From VAZQ01 sp963739175 (GTDB lineage Bacteria > Pseudomonadota > Alphaproteobacteria > Rhizobiales > Xanthobacteraceae): 64,000 nucleotides of DNA. Position numbers and translations under genes: made by a program. Location of the stretch: positions 682,001-746,000 of the forward strand of contig CAVTZH010000011.1 in the NCBI GenBank assembly GCA_963739175.1, in the 5' to 3' direction. Every line of letters starts with the position of its first letter. Position 1 is the stretch's first letter. The notes below the pieces were generated by a model, which did no database searches, was not told the origin of the DNA, and saw only the letters and a program-made list of their open reading frames with translations. Shown here piece after piece: positions 8,098-16,603 of the stretch.

Positions 8098-10932
8098 ATG
8101 CGCCGCTGGTTCCTCAGCTATCATTCCCCGGATCAGGCTCTTGCTGAGCGTCTAAAGGCGGCGATCGAGCAACACGACGTTGATGCGCGCGTGTTTTTCG
8201 CACCGGCGAGGCTGCGGGCTGGCGGCATCTGGTCGGCGCAGCTTGCCGCCGAAATCGGTGAAGCGACCGCCTTCGTCTTACTGGTGGGCAAAAGCGGGAT
8301 TGGCCCCTGGCAGGTGCTGGAATACGACGAGGCGCTCGACAAGGGCGTGGCCGCGCCGAGCTTCCCGCTGGTGCTGATGCTGCTCGAAGGGCAGGCGGCT
8401 CCGGGCCTGCCGTTCTTGCGGCGGCTGCATTGGATCGTGACGCCCGATCCAGCCTCCGAGGAGAGCGTCGGGCGGCTGATCGACGCGGCGTCCGGTGCCG
8501 GCAATCGGCCGGGCGAGCTCTGGCGTTACACCTCGCCGTACCGCGGCTTGGCCGCGATGGAGGCGAAGGACAGCGACTATTTCTTCGGCCGCGAACGGGA
8601 AACCGTCGAGGTGCTCGACGCGCTTGCGACGACGCCCGACAAAATTCCCGTTCTGATTGGCAACTCGGGCGTCGGCAAATCGTCGCTCGCGCAGGCGGGG
8701 GTGCTTGCCGCCTTGATGCGGCAGGGCTGGCCGGAGACGGCCGCGGACGCTCGCGCGTGGCCGCGAGCCTTCATCGATAGCCGCCGCTGGTGCTTCCTCA
8801 CGCTGCGGCCGGGCGTCGAGCCGGTCAGCGCGCTGGTCGAGGCGTTTCTCAGGACCTGGCACCTCGACACCACCAGCACCGAATGGCCAAGGAAGCGCGC
8901 CGAGTGGACCGATGATCTGATCAACGGTCGGCTCAGCCTGCGCGACCTTCTCGATCAGACCCGACGACGTTATGCCGAGCTGCAGCAGGCGGAGCCGCCG
9001 GCGTTCTTTCTCTATATCGATCAGGGCGAGGAACTCTACGTGCGCGCCGAAGAGGGCCAGCGTCGGCGCTTCTCGGAGTTGATCGCGCAGGGCCTTGCCG
9101 ATCCGAGCTTCTATGCGCTGATGAGCTTGCGCGCCGACTTCTTCGGAGAATTGCAGAAGGACACGCCGGTCTACCGGTCGCACCGGCAAATCAACGTGCC
9201 GCCCCTGGGCGAGGCGGAATTGCTGCGGGTCGTGACCGAGCCCGCCAGGCTCCTCTCCGTCCGTTTCGAGACCGACCATCTCGCCGCTGACATCGCCAGC
9301 CGGACGGCCGGGGAATCGACCAGGGACGCCGGCGCGCTGCCGCTCCTCTCCTATCTCCTCGATGACATGTGGCGCCGCATGGTCGAGCGTGGCGACGGCG
9401 TGCTTCGCCTGCCGGCGCAATCGATCGAGCTCGGTCGCGTGCTGGTGGACCGCGCCAATGCATTCATCGCACGTCATCCCAATTCCGAGGCGGCGCTTCG
9501 ACGCATCTTCACATTGAATCTGGCGACGGTGCGCGAGGACGGCGAGCCGACACGACGGCTCGCGGGGCGTTCGGAGTTCTCTGACGAGGAGTGGCGGCTG
9601 GTCAGCGAGCTTGCCGACCATCCAAACCGTCTGCTCGTCATTGCGACAGCAGAGACCGGAACCACGACGCGCGTGCCGCATCCGGGCAACCCGCGCGAGG
9701 GGGTCGCGACATCGGGCGGGGAGACCTACGCCGAAGTGGCCCACGAGGCGATCTTCCGGCGCTGGGACAAGCTGCGCGAGTGGATTGCGGCCGAGCGCGA
9801 ATTCCTGGCCTGGCGCAGCGGGCTCGAAGCGGCGCGCCGCACATGGCAAGCAACGCCGGAGGATGCGAGGAACGACGCGCTGCTGATGGGGGCGGCCCTG
9901 ACGCAGGCGCAAAGCTGGCGCGGCAAACGCGGCGATGACCTGCCGGCCATCGACCGCGAGTTCATCGATCAGAGCGCGAAGCGCGAGGCCAAGATCAGAG
10001 CCCGGGCGAGGCACACGCAGGAGCTCATCTACTTCCTGCTGGTCGGGATCATCGTCGGCCTCATCGGCGTGATCAACCAGGCCTATATCAGGGACCAGGT
10101 GCAGTGGTTCATGACAATGCGGCCCTACCGGGTCGCGAATGTCGATCCTCATGTGCTCACACCCGAGCGCGAGCGGGCGTTGCGGCCGGGAGATTCGTTT
10201 CGCGAATGCGTCAAGGATTGTCCCGAGATGGTTGTCGTCCCCGCGGGCGAATTCACGATGGGGTCGTCGACCGACGAGGGGCGCCAAGGGAACGAAGGCC
10301 CACAGCATAAGGTCGCGATATCCCGGCCCTTTGCGGTCTCGAAGTTCGAGGTGACGTTCGCCGATTGGGACACTTGCGTCGCGGTCGGCGGCTGTCCGCA
10401 CGAGGGCCGGGCCGGCGATGCCGGCTGGGGACGGGGCACACAGCCGGTCATCTATGTGAGTTGGAACGACGCCCAGGCCTATGTGGCCTGGCTTTCCAGG
10501 ATGACCGGCAAGAGTTATCGGCTGCTCACCGAGGCAGAATGGGAATACGCGGCACGTGCTGGATCGCAGGCGGCCTATTCCTGGGGAGACGAGATCGGCA
10601 AAGGGAACGCCAATTGCACGGGTTGCGGCAGCGAGTGGGACAAGAAGCGGACGGCTCCGGTCGGCTCGTTTGCCGCCAATGCATTCGGTCTCCACGACAT
10701 GCACGGCAATGTCTGGGAGTGGGTCGAGGACTGCTACCATGGGGACTACAAAGGGGCCCCAACGAACGGTTCGGCTTGGATCGAAGGCGGCGAATGCGGT
10801 CGCCGTGTCGTCCGCGGCGGCGCCTGGCTCGACGTGCCGCAAAATCTCCGCGCGGCTTCCCGCTTCGGGAGCTCTGCCGTCGGCCGCGACCACCTTCTTG
10901 GGTTCCGGGTCGGTCGGACGCTTAACCGTTAA
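8098..10932 (+). CDS. TIR - nSTAND NTPase - transmembrane - formylglycine-generating-enzyme-like (FGE) fusion protein
   Basis: A 944-residue multidomain protein, unbroken. Residues 1-135 are a TIR-type domain (FLSYHSPDQALAERL at 5-19; GPWQVLEYDEAL at 69-80, where Glu75 sits where TIR NADases carry the catalytic Glu). Residues 145-600 are a STAND-class NTPase of the nSTAND1 kind (SPYRGLAAMEAKDSDYFFGRE; Walker A GNSGVGKSS 188-196; Walker B FFLYIDQGEEL 303-313; RADFFG 345-350; VAHEAIFRRWDKLREW 548-562). A single membrane helix follows at 643-661. Residues 711-944 are an FGE-sulfatase/SUMF1-like domain (VVVPAGEFTMGSS, VSWNDAQAYVAWL, YRLLTEAEWEYAARAG, DMHGNVWEWVEDCY, RRVVRGGAW, GFRVGR). The helix would place the FGE domain outside and TIR/NTPase inside, or the reverse. 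Such fusions are thought to be stress- or invader-triggered signalling/conflict proteins; the trigger and output here are unknown. It stands alone between the DUF2336 gene and small secreted-protein genes. Confidence 0.85.
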   Translation: MRRWFLSYHSPDQALAERLKAAIEQHDVDARVFFAPARLRAGGIWSAQLAAEIGEATAFVLLVGKSGIGPWQVLEYDEALDKGVAAPSFPLVLMLLEGQAAPGLPFLRRLHWIVTPDPASEESVGRLIDAASGAGNRPGELWRYTSPYRGLAAMEAKDSDYFFGRERETVEVLDALATTPDKIPVLIGNSGVGKSSLAQAGVLAALMRQGWPETAADARAWPRAFIDSRRWCFLTLRPGVEPVSALVEAFLRTWHLDTTSTEWPRKRAEWTDDLINGRLSLRDLLDQTRRRYAELQQAEPPAFFLYIDQGEELYVRAEEGQRRRFSELIAQGLADPSFYALMSLRADFFGELQKDTPVYRSHRQINVPPLGEAELLRVVTEPARLLSVRFETDHLAADIASRTAGESTRDAGALPLLSYLLDDMWRRMVERGDGVLRLPAQSIELGRVLVDRANAFIARHPNSEAALRRIFTLNLATVREDGEPTRRLAGRSEFSDEEWRLVSELADHPNRLLVIATAETGTTTRVPHPGNPREGVATSGGETYAEVAHEAIFRRWDKLREWIAAEREFLAWRSGLEAARRTWQATPEDARNDALLMGAALTQAQSWRGKRGDDLPAIDREFIDQSAKREAKIRARARHTQELIYFLLVGIIVGLIGVINQAYIRDQVQWFMTMRPYRVANVDPHVLTPERERALRPGDSFRECVKDCPEMVVVPAGEFTMGSSTDEGRQGNEGPQHKVAISRPFAVSKFEVTFADWDTCVAVGGCPHEGRAGDAGWGRGTQPVIYVSWNDAQAYVAWLSRMTGKSYRLLTEAEWEYAARAGSQAAYSWGDEIGKGNANCTGCGSEWDKKRTAPVGSFAANAFGLHDMHGNVWEWVEDCYHGDYKGAPTNGSAWIEGGECGRRVVRGGAWLDVPQNLRAASRFGSSAVGRDHLLGFRVGRTLNR

Positions 10933-11065
10933 ATCTTGTCTCTATTGCTGTTCGGATCGCCAACCTTCGTGCCATGCTCAACGCGTCGGACATCGGCTTT
11001 GAGCGCGGCGCGTGTCTCTAACGCGCCTTGGCCGACATCACGCCTTCATGGGTACGCGCCCTCGT

Positions 11066-11359
11066 CTAGAAAAACGGCCAATAGGGCGACTTGGGGCGGG
11101 GCCAAACGTCCAGCCGCTTGTCATACCACGGATTGAGCGAGCACTGGTTGCTCACGCCCGACGCTGCCGCCATGCATTGTTCCAGCGAGCGGTAGGCGCA
11201 ATCGTAGCCGCCACCTTGAGGGAAAGTCGCGCACCAGCGCCCACGGCCGTTGATCGGCTGAGCGGATGCGGCATCCGCGATCATCGTCAGGACAAGCAGC
11301 GCAAGCAGCAGCGGCAGCATGCTGACGCGGGCGCTGAGCGGACGGCGTGGGTATGTCAT
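11066..11359 (-). CDS. Small secreted DUF3551-family protein
   Basis: A 97-residue exported protein. It has a signal peptide (MLPLLLALLVLTMIADAASA, cleavage near residue 34), then a short Cys-containing domain with WCATFPQGGGYDCAY, SLEQCMAAASG, NQCSLNPWY. The spacing C..C...QCM....C..NP(W/Y)Y is the hallmark of DUF3551, a family of short exported proteins highly amplified in Bradyrhizobium-like genomes. Its function is unknown, and the Cys pairs suggest disulfides in the periplasm. I chose the ATG at 11359, which gives the shortest frame with a normal signal. It is convergent with the TIR-nSTAND gene. Confidence 0.7.
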   Translation of the reverse strand: MTYPRRPLSARVSMLPLLLALLVLTMIADAASAQPINGRGRWCATFPQGGGYDCAYRSLEQCMAAASGVSNQCSLNPWYDKRLDVWPRPKSPYWPFF

Positions 11360-11423
11360 GACCGTTCCTCGCGGCGGGGATCCGCCGCGAGATGACAGCG
11401 CAAATCCGGCGCCTTTGGGGCCG

Positions 11424-11729
11424 TCAGCAATAACGCGGATGAACGCGATACCAGTCGCCGTAGCGGTCCTGCACGTAGCAGCCGCCGCGCCACCAGTAGT
11501 GGCCGTTGCGGCGCCGCGACGCCTCGTTGGCGATGATGGCGCCGGTCGCCGCACCGATCAGTGCGCCGGCAGCAGCGCCGCCGCCGCGGCCGGTGATCGC
11601 GCCGCCGAGGATCGCGCCGGCGGCACCGCCGAGGATCGCGCCGCCGAGCGCATCCTGCGCCTTGGCTTCCTGAACGGGCATGATCGTGGCGAGCGCGAGC
11701 ATCGCCGCAGCTCCGAAGGTTCGAATCAT
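11424..11729 (-). CDS. Small exported glycine-zipper protein
   Basis: A 101-residue protein with a Sec signal (MIRTFGAAAMLALATIMP..AKAQ, cleavage near residue 25). A glycine-zipper segment follows (LGGAILGGAAGAILGGAITG, then GAAAGALIGAATGAIIANEA) and a C-terminal aromatic/Cys tail (YWWRGGCYVQDRYGDWYRV). The ATG at 11729 has GAGGGAGAC just upstream. Glycine-zipper proteins insert in or associate with membranes; no specific role can be stated. The reading frame runs on upstream into the neighbouring EAL gene only because that gene carries a frame break. Confidence 0.7.
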   Translation of the reverse strand: MIRTFGAAAMLALATIMPVQEAKAQDALGGAILGGAAGAILGGAITGRGGGAAAGALIGAATGAIIANEASRRRNGHYWWRGGCYVQDRYGDWYRVHPRYC

Positions 11730-11821
11730 GTCTCCCTCCTTGGCTGTTGTCCCATCGACCGGGTTACGCGAACTTGGGTGGCCGTTCAACGCTGAGCTTC
11801 GCGATCTCAACATTTGTGGCG

Positions 11822-13445
11822 TTACGCCGCGGCGGGCCGCGGGAGCGCCAGCGGCAGTGCTGCTGCTTCCCCGGCGATCACGGCCCGCGGCTCCCGCGGA
11901 ACCAGGGGATCGATCGCCTCGATCAACTGGATAAAGGCCGAGCCCGGCAATGGCGGCGAGAACACAAAACCCTGCGCCGAGGTGATCCCGTGCTCGCGCA
12001 GATAGATGACCTGCTCGAAATTCTCCACGCCCTCCGCGACGATCTGCATCCGCAGGTTCCGGGCCAGGTCGACCAGCGTGTCGACGATCGCCCGGGAATG
12101 GGCTTCGGTTCCGATCGCGTCCACGAACATCTTGTCGATCTTGATGATGTCGACGCCGAGCTTGAGGATGTAGGACAGCCCGTTGTGACCGGTGCCGACG
12201 TCGTCGATCGCGATACGGCAGCCCAGCCCCTGCAACTCGGCGATGAGGTTGCGGGTCGCGGCGAGGTCTTCGATCTCGTAGCGCTCCGTGAGCTCGAGCA
12301 CGAGCTGCGAGGTTGAGAGCGGGCCGCCAACGAAAATCGAAGCGATGTCGTCGATCAGCAGGTCGCTCGCGAAATGCCGCGGCGCGATGTTGAACGCCAC
12401 GTACATATGGGCGCGATGTTCCAGCAAAGGGCCCGACCTCCTCGCTGACCTGCCGCATGATGGAGCGCGTCATATCGAGGATCAGATCGGTCGGCTCCAG
12501 CAGCGGAACGAACGTGTTCGGCAGCACCAGCGAGCCGTCGCGCTTGCGCCAGCGCACCAGCACCTCCGCTCCGACGATGGCGCCGGTCTTGATATCGACG
12601 ATCGGCTGGTAGTACGGCACGAACTCGCCGGCGCCGATGGCGCGCTCGATGTCGTAGAACGGGTGGTGCTCGCGCCGGGGCAGCAGCACGACAACCAGGA
12701 CGATCAGCGCCAGAAGGCCGGCCACCACCATGCCGACACGACGTAGATCGCTGTAGGGCGCAAGCGCGGCGTCGGGTGCCATGGCGGCGGTCACCACAAT
12801 GCGGTGGCGGTCGGATTGCAGGCGGCTGGCCATGGGACCCTCGCGCACATCGCTATCGAGCGCCGACCCGACGGCACCGATCACGGTATCGTCGGCAAGG
12901 GCGATGCGGGCGTAGCCGCTGAAGCGGGCGCCGTCGGGCGCGACCTGCGGCAATAGCAGCTCGGCGGGGATGAGCGCCGCCAGTGCGATGCTCGATAAGG
13001 GCACCAAGCGGCGCACGCGCAGCATCCGTTCACGGTTGGCGTCGAGTTGCACGACGTCGAGCATGACAATGGGATTCGCGGTCGGGGCGGACGAGATCAC
13101 CTGGTGGGGCGCGAGCGAGCCGCCACGATCGGTGCAGAGGATTTCCCCCTGCGTGCTGACGACCGACAATTCCTTCACCGGACCGGCCGTGAGCAGGCTG
13201 CGGCGTAGCGCGACGATCTGCAGCTCGCCGCAGCCATTGACGCCGCGCTCGGCCAACGCGTCGAGCACCGCCACCGCCCGGCCGATCTGCACGTCGATAT
13301 TGCCGAGGGTCCAGCTGGCGGCGACCGAGACCTCGGCCTCGCCCCGCTTCTGCAGCCATGCGGAAAACCAGAGCACCGGCCCGGCGGTGACCAGAATGCC
13401 CAGCACAGCCGCGAGCAGCTTATAGTCCTTGAACCGCCGCCCCAC
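11822..13445 (-). CDS. Membrane-bound c-di-GMP phosphodiesterase (CSS-motif + EAL), frame interrupted once
   Basis: A protein of about 540 residues in two frame segments. It has a membrane helix (residues 10-33), then a periplasmic CSS-motif domain (GVNGCGELQIVALRR ... GEILCTDRGG) whose Cys pair is likely redox-sensitive, and a second helix near 235-255. A full EAL domain follows: YYQPIVDIKTGAIVGAEVLVRWR (EVL in place of EAL), FNIAPRHF, LVLELTER, IAIDDVGTGHNGLSYI, DIIKIDKMFV, IVAEGVE and SAQGFVFSPPL. All metal and substrate ligands of active PDEs appear present. The frame breaks near 12431-12435 at GGGCCC; removing one base restores VGPLLEHRAH. It starts at a GTG with GAGGGGCAAG upstream. By analogy with PdeC-type enzymes it would degrade c-di-GMP under control of periplasmic thiol state. 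Confidence 0.8.
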
Positions 13446-13577
13446 CTTGCCCCTCGCCTGCTGCGGCGCTGAAGCTGCCGGAGCGGCGTAAAGGTCGGCT
13501 TAAGCATATGGGCGCGGGTCGGGCGCGACGGTCTCGGGCTACCGTCATGGTTAGCAAACCGTGACTAATTCCGCGCG

Positions 13578-14456
13578 CTAGTTGCCCTTGGCGCGGTCGA
13601 CCAATTCGCGGATGAAGCGCGGCAACGCGAACGCCGCCTGATGCACCTCCGGGGTCCAGTACTTGGTCTTGAAGCTGCCGGCCTTCTTGTAGCGGTCGGC
13701 GATGGTCTTGAGCGGCGTCCGCCGCAGCGCCTTGTTGTCGGTCGCGAAGCCCATCGCCATGTGGCCGCCAACATAGGTCGGGATCGCGGCGACGTAGCAG
13801 GAGCCGTCGGCGAACAGCTTGCAGAGCTTGGCGATGCCGGTTCTGAGTTCACCGGCCTGCAGGATCGGCACGCCGTTCTGCGTGACCAGCACACCTCCGG
13901 GCGTCAGGCAGCGCTTGCAGCCGGCATAGAACTTCGGGCTGAACAGCACCTTGCCGGGACCGATCGGATCGGTCGAGTCGACGATGATCACGTCGAAGCG
14001 ACGGTCGGTCTTGGCGACGAAATTCATGCCGTCGTCGATGACGAGGTCGAAGCGCTTGTTGCCGATCACCGGCCTGGTGAATTCCGGGAAGTGCTCGCGG
14101 GAGAACTCGACCACCGAGGCGTCGATCTCGCACTGGGTCAGGCGCTGCACGGTCTTGTGCTTGAGCACCTCCTCGGCGATGCCGCAGTCGCCGCCGCCGA
14201 CGATCAGCACCTCCTTGGCTTTGCCGTGCGCGAACAGCGGCACGTGCGACATCATCTCGTGGTAGACGAACTCGTCCTTGGTGGTGACCTGGGTCGCGCC
14301 GTCGAGCATCAGCATCTTGCCGAAGAACTTGTGCTCGAACAGCACCAGATGCTGGTGCTCGGTCTGCGTCTCATAGAGCACGCGCTCGACCTCGTAGGTC
14401 ATGCGGAAGCCCTCGGGATCGAACAGCGTCTCGGCAATCCAGCGCTTCTCGGCCAT
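13578..14456 (-). CDS. speE: Spermidine (polyamine aminopropyltransferase) synthase
   Basis: A 292-residue polyamine synthase. An N-terminal beta domain (FRMTYEVERVLYETQTEHQ, HKFFGKMLMLDGATQVTTKDEFVYHEMMSHVPL) is followed by the methyltransferase-like core with EVLIVGGGDCGIAEEVLKH, the acidic RFDVIIVDSTDPIGPG and YVGGHMAMGFA. These enzymes transfer aminopropyl from decarboxylated AdoMet to putrescine in the cytoplasm. I chose the ATG at 14456, where the homologous sequence begins. It lies downstream of speD on the same strand, which supplies the aminopropyl donor. A terminator-like hairpin stands in the 87-base gap between them. Confidence 0.9.
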   Translation of the reverse strand: MAEKRWIAETLFDPEGFRMTYEVERVLYETQTEHQHLVLFEHKFFGKMLMLDGATQVTTKDEFVYHEMMSHVPLFAHGKAKEVLIVGGGDCGIAEEVLKHKTVQRLTQCEIDASVVEFSREHFPEFTRPVIGNKRFDLVIDDGMNFVAKTDRRFDVIIVDSTDPIGPGKVLFSPKFYAGCKRCLTPGGVLVTQNGVPILQAGELRTGIAKLCKLFADGSCYVAAIPTYVGGHMAMGFATDNKALRRTPLKTIADRYKKAGSFKTKYWTPEVHQAAFALPRFIRELVDRAKGN

Positions 14457-14478
14457 GGCGATAGTCCTTGGACAGGCG

Positions 14479-14504
14479 AAAACGGCCGGGAAAGACCCCG
14501 GCCG
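14479..14504 (-). terminator. Hairpin with T-run between speD and speE (terminator or attenuator)
   Basis: CGGCCGGG (14483-14490) pairs perfectly with CCCGGCCG (14497-14504) across a six-base loop. Read on the minus strand, the stem is followed by TTTTCG, the form of a Rho-independent terminator. It sits 27 bases before the speE start, inside what would otherwise be a speD-speE transcript, and could tune the ratio of the two products. Confidence 0.6.
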
Positions 14505-14543
14505 CCAGCTCAATTCTTTGCAGATTAGCTCAGAGGGCCGGCG

Positions 14544-15041
14544 TCAGGCATCCCGCCCGCGCAGGATCTCGTCGACGTCGACCCGCTTGGCCTTGAAGGC
14601 TTCGCGCAGCACCGGGATGCAGGCGTCGGGATCGGCCTTGCCGCACATGAAGATGTCGAGCGCGGCATAGCCCGCTTCCGGCCAGGTGTGGATGGAGATG
14701 TGGCTCTCCGCCAGTACCGCCACGCCGGACACGCCTGAGGGCTGGAAGTGGTGCAGATGGATGTGCAGCAGCGTCGCGCTCGCGGCGGTTACGCAGCGGC
14801 GCAGCGTCTCCTCGATCAGGTCGATGTCGTTGAGGCCGGTAGCGCCATGCAGATCGACGATCAGATGCACGCCGGCGCAGCGCACGCCATTGCGGACGGC
14901 AAAATGGTCTTGGCGATCCTGGCGATCGTCGTCAGCGACCGGCTTGACGACTCTGACCTTGGCAACCTTCGTGTCTTTCTTTCGGGCGGTGCTCGGAACT
15001 TCCAAGCCCTTATCCGATCGCAAGAGGGCGTTCTGGCGCAT
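14544..15041 (-). CDS. speD: S-adenosylmethionine decarboxylase proenzyme
   Basis: A 165-residue small-type AdoMet decarboxylase. It self-cleaves at the Ser of LAESHISIHTWPEAGYAAL to form the pyruvoyl cofactor. The downstream ALDIFMCGKADPDACIPVL carries the conserved Cys of the family. The product, decarboxylated AdoMet, feeds the neighbouring speE. There is an extra N-terminal stretch of about 45 residues rich in Lys/Arg/Asp (KKDTKVAKVRVVKPV) before the family core at CAGVHLIVDLHGA. I chose the ATG at 15041 because GGGGAGGA precedes it. A longer frame exists upstream but lacks a better site. Confidence 0.88.
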   Translation of the reverse strand: MRQNALLRSDKGLEVPSTARKKDTKVAKVRVVKPVADDDRQDRQDHFAVRNGVRCAGVHLIVDLHGATGLNDIDLIEETLRRCVTAASATLLHIHLHHFQPSGVSGVAVLAESHISIHTWPEAGYAALDIFMCGKADPDACIPVLREAFKAKRVDVDEILRGRDA

Positions 15042-15383
15042 CGCCGTCCTCCCCAACCAGGTGGTCCCACCCCGAGTGCCACGAAGGCCCACGGAAAGCG
15101 AATGCCGCCAACACAGTCCGCGTGAAGGACCGATGACAGCGGCAAGTCCCCAAATAAGGCGTGGGGACCCGGAGTCAAGAAATTCTGCACTGCAGCGTGC
15201 GCCGATCATGCACGACAAAGCTATCTGAAACGTTGATGACGTTCTCGTTCGCGTGATGCGCGCGTGAACCGCGTCGGCATGCCGCTCCGATTCGCGCGTC
15301 ATCATGCGCGGCGCAAGGCTTGACCGCCGCGACGGCTGCATTGACCATTGCCGCCGTCAAAAACACGCCAGGGAGAGACGTTC
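15042..15383. promoter_or_regulatory. Divergent control region between speD and an exported amidohydrolase
   Basis: A 342-base region that must hold the promoters of both genes. Visible elements are a hairpin GTCCCC (15148-15153) / GGGGAC (15165-15170), the speD ribosome binding site GGGGAGGA, and the amidohydrolase site AGGGAGAG at 15370-15377. On the minus strand an open frame (starting near 15190, MQNFLTPGPHALFGDLPLSS) runs through the leader and into speD in another frame; it may be chance. No convincing sigma-70 boxes could be fixed by eye. Confidence 0.4.
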
Positions 15384-16484
15384 ATGACCACGACGTTCAA
15401 GCGCAGGACCCTCTTGTGCGGCTGCGCGGGCTGCGATCCGGCCGCCGGGTTTGCCAGCACCGCCGTGAACCGGCGAAGCCTCCTCGCCGGCGGCGCCGCC
15501 ATCGGGCTTGGCATGGCTGGGCTTGCAACGGCGGGCCTGGGCGGCGCCGCGGCGCAGCCCGCCGGCAAGCCGCACCGCATCGACGTCCACCACCACATCG
15601 TGCCGCCGGCGCAGCGCAAGATGAATATCGAGCGGCAGGGCGGCAAAGGCGGCCCGGCCTGGTCGGTGCAGATGTCGCTCGACGACATGGACAAGGCCGG
15701 CGTCGCCTATTCGATCACCTCGATCCTCAATCCCGGACCCTGGTACGGCAAGATCGAGGAGCCCTCGCGGCGGCTGGCGCGCGAGTGCAACGACTATGCG
15801 GCCAAGCTCCGCAGCGACCACCCGAACCGCTTCGGCATCTTTGCCGCGATCGCGCCGGTCGACGTCGAGGGTAGCCTGAAGGAGATCGAATACGCTTACG
15901 GCACGCTCAAGGCCGAGGGCATCGCGCTCTGGACCAGCTACGATGGCAAGTATCTCGGCAACGAGACGTTCGTGCCGGTGCTCGAGGAGCTCAACCGCCG
16001 CAAGGCCGTGGTCTATGTCCATCCGACGCCGGCGGAATGCTGCGCGAAGGTGATCGGCGCGGTGCCGCCGAGCGCCATCGAATACGCCACCGACACCACC
16101 CGCACCGTCGCCAGCCTGATCTTCGAGAAGCCGCGCTCGGCGGCAAAATTCCCGGACATCCGCTGGATCTGGTCGCACTCGGGCGGAACCATCCCGTTCC
16201 TGACCAGCCGTCTCACGCGTCTCGCCTGGGAGCGCAAGATGGAAGACCCGACGCCGACCTTGCAGAAGTACTACTACGAGATCGCGCAGGGCAACACGCC
16301 CAGCCAGCTGGCGGCGCTGATGAAGATGGTCTCGATCTCGCAGGTGATGTTCGGTTCCGACTATCCGTTCCGCGACGCCAAGGAGGCGCTCGACGGAATG
16401 CTGGCGTACAAGTTCTCGGCCGCCGACCAGTTGGCGATCGACAACGGCAACGCGCTGAAGATGTTCCCGAACATCAAGGTTTAG
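15384..16484 (+). CDS. Tat-exported metal-dependent amidohydrolase (amidohydrolase 2 / ACMSD-like)
   Basis: A 366-residue protein. A twin-arginine signal (VNRRSLLAGGAAIGLGMAG, Arg 30-31) is preceded by a second basic, Cys-rich stretch (KRRTLLCGCAGCD). The mature part is an amidohydrolase-2 TIM barrel with metal ligands HRIDVHHHIVPP (residues 64-75), VVYVHPTPAECC, IWSHSGGTIPFL and FGSDYPFRDAKEAL. Family members are hydrolases or non-oxidative decarboxylases of aromatic and related acids; the substrate is not readable. The Tat signal means it folds with its metal in the cytoplasm and acts in the periplasm. The start is fixed by AGGGAGAG six bases upstream. It stands alone, divergent from speD. 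Confidence 0.8.
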   Translation: MTTTFKRRTLLCGCAGCDPAAGFASTAVNRRSLLAGGAAIGLGMAGLATAGLGGAAAQPAGKPHRIDVHHHIVPPAQRKMNIERQGGKGGPAWSVQMSLDDMDKAGVAYSITSILNPGPWYGKIEEPSRRLARECNDYAAKLRSDHPNRFGIFAAIAPVDVEGSLKEIEYAYGTLKAEGIALWTSYDGKYLGNETFVPVLEELNRRKAVVYVHPTPAECCAKVIGAVPPSAIEYATDTTRTVASLIFEKPRSAAKFPDIRWIWSHSGGTIPFLTSRLTRLAWERKMEDPTPTLQKYYYEIAQGNTPSQLAALMKMVSISQVMFGSDYPFRDAKEALDGMLAYKFSAADQLAIDNGNALKMFPNIKV

Positions 16485-16512
16485 GGGAAGCGCTCGCTCT
16501 CACCTTCCGCTC

Positions 16513-16572
16513 GTCCCCGCGAAGGCGGGGACCCAGGCTAGATCGAGACTGGATTCCCGCTTGCGCGGGAAT
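16513..16572. repeat. Double-hairpin intergenic repeat (family C)
   Basis: Two adjacent perfect hairpins: GTCCCCGC (16513-16520) / GCGGGGAC (16525-16532), and ATTCCCGC (16553-16560) / GCGGGAAT (16565-16572). The composite 'CGTCCCCGCGAAGGCGGGGAC ... GGATTCCCGCTTGCGCGGGAAT' resembles a repeat found many times in Bradyrhizobium-like and other proteobacterial genomes. It lies between the convergent amidohydrolase and aspS genes and may help end transcription. Confidence 0.75.
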
Positions 16573-16603
16573 GAGCGGAGGAGAGAGCCGTCAGGCTCGC
16601 GCC

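Noticed and set aside
8278..10893. An 871-codon open frame on the minus strand opposite the TIR-nSTAND gene
   Set aside because: It is a shadow of the real gene caused by high GC in third positions; its translation is Arg/Ala/His-rich with no domain motif.
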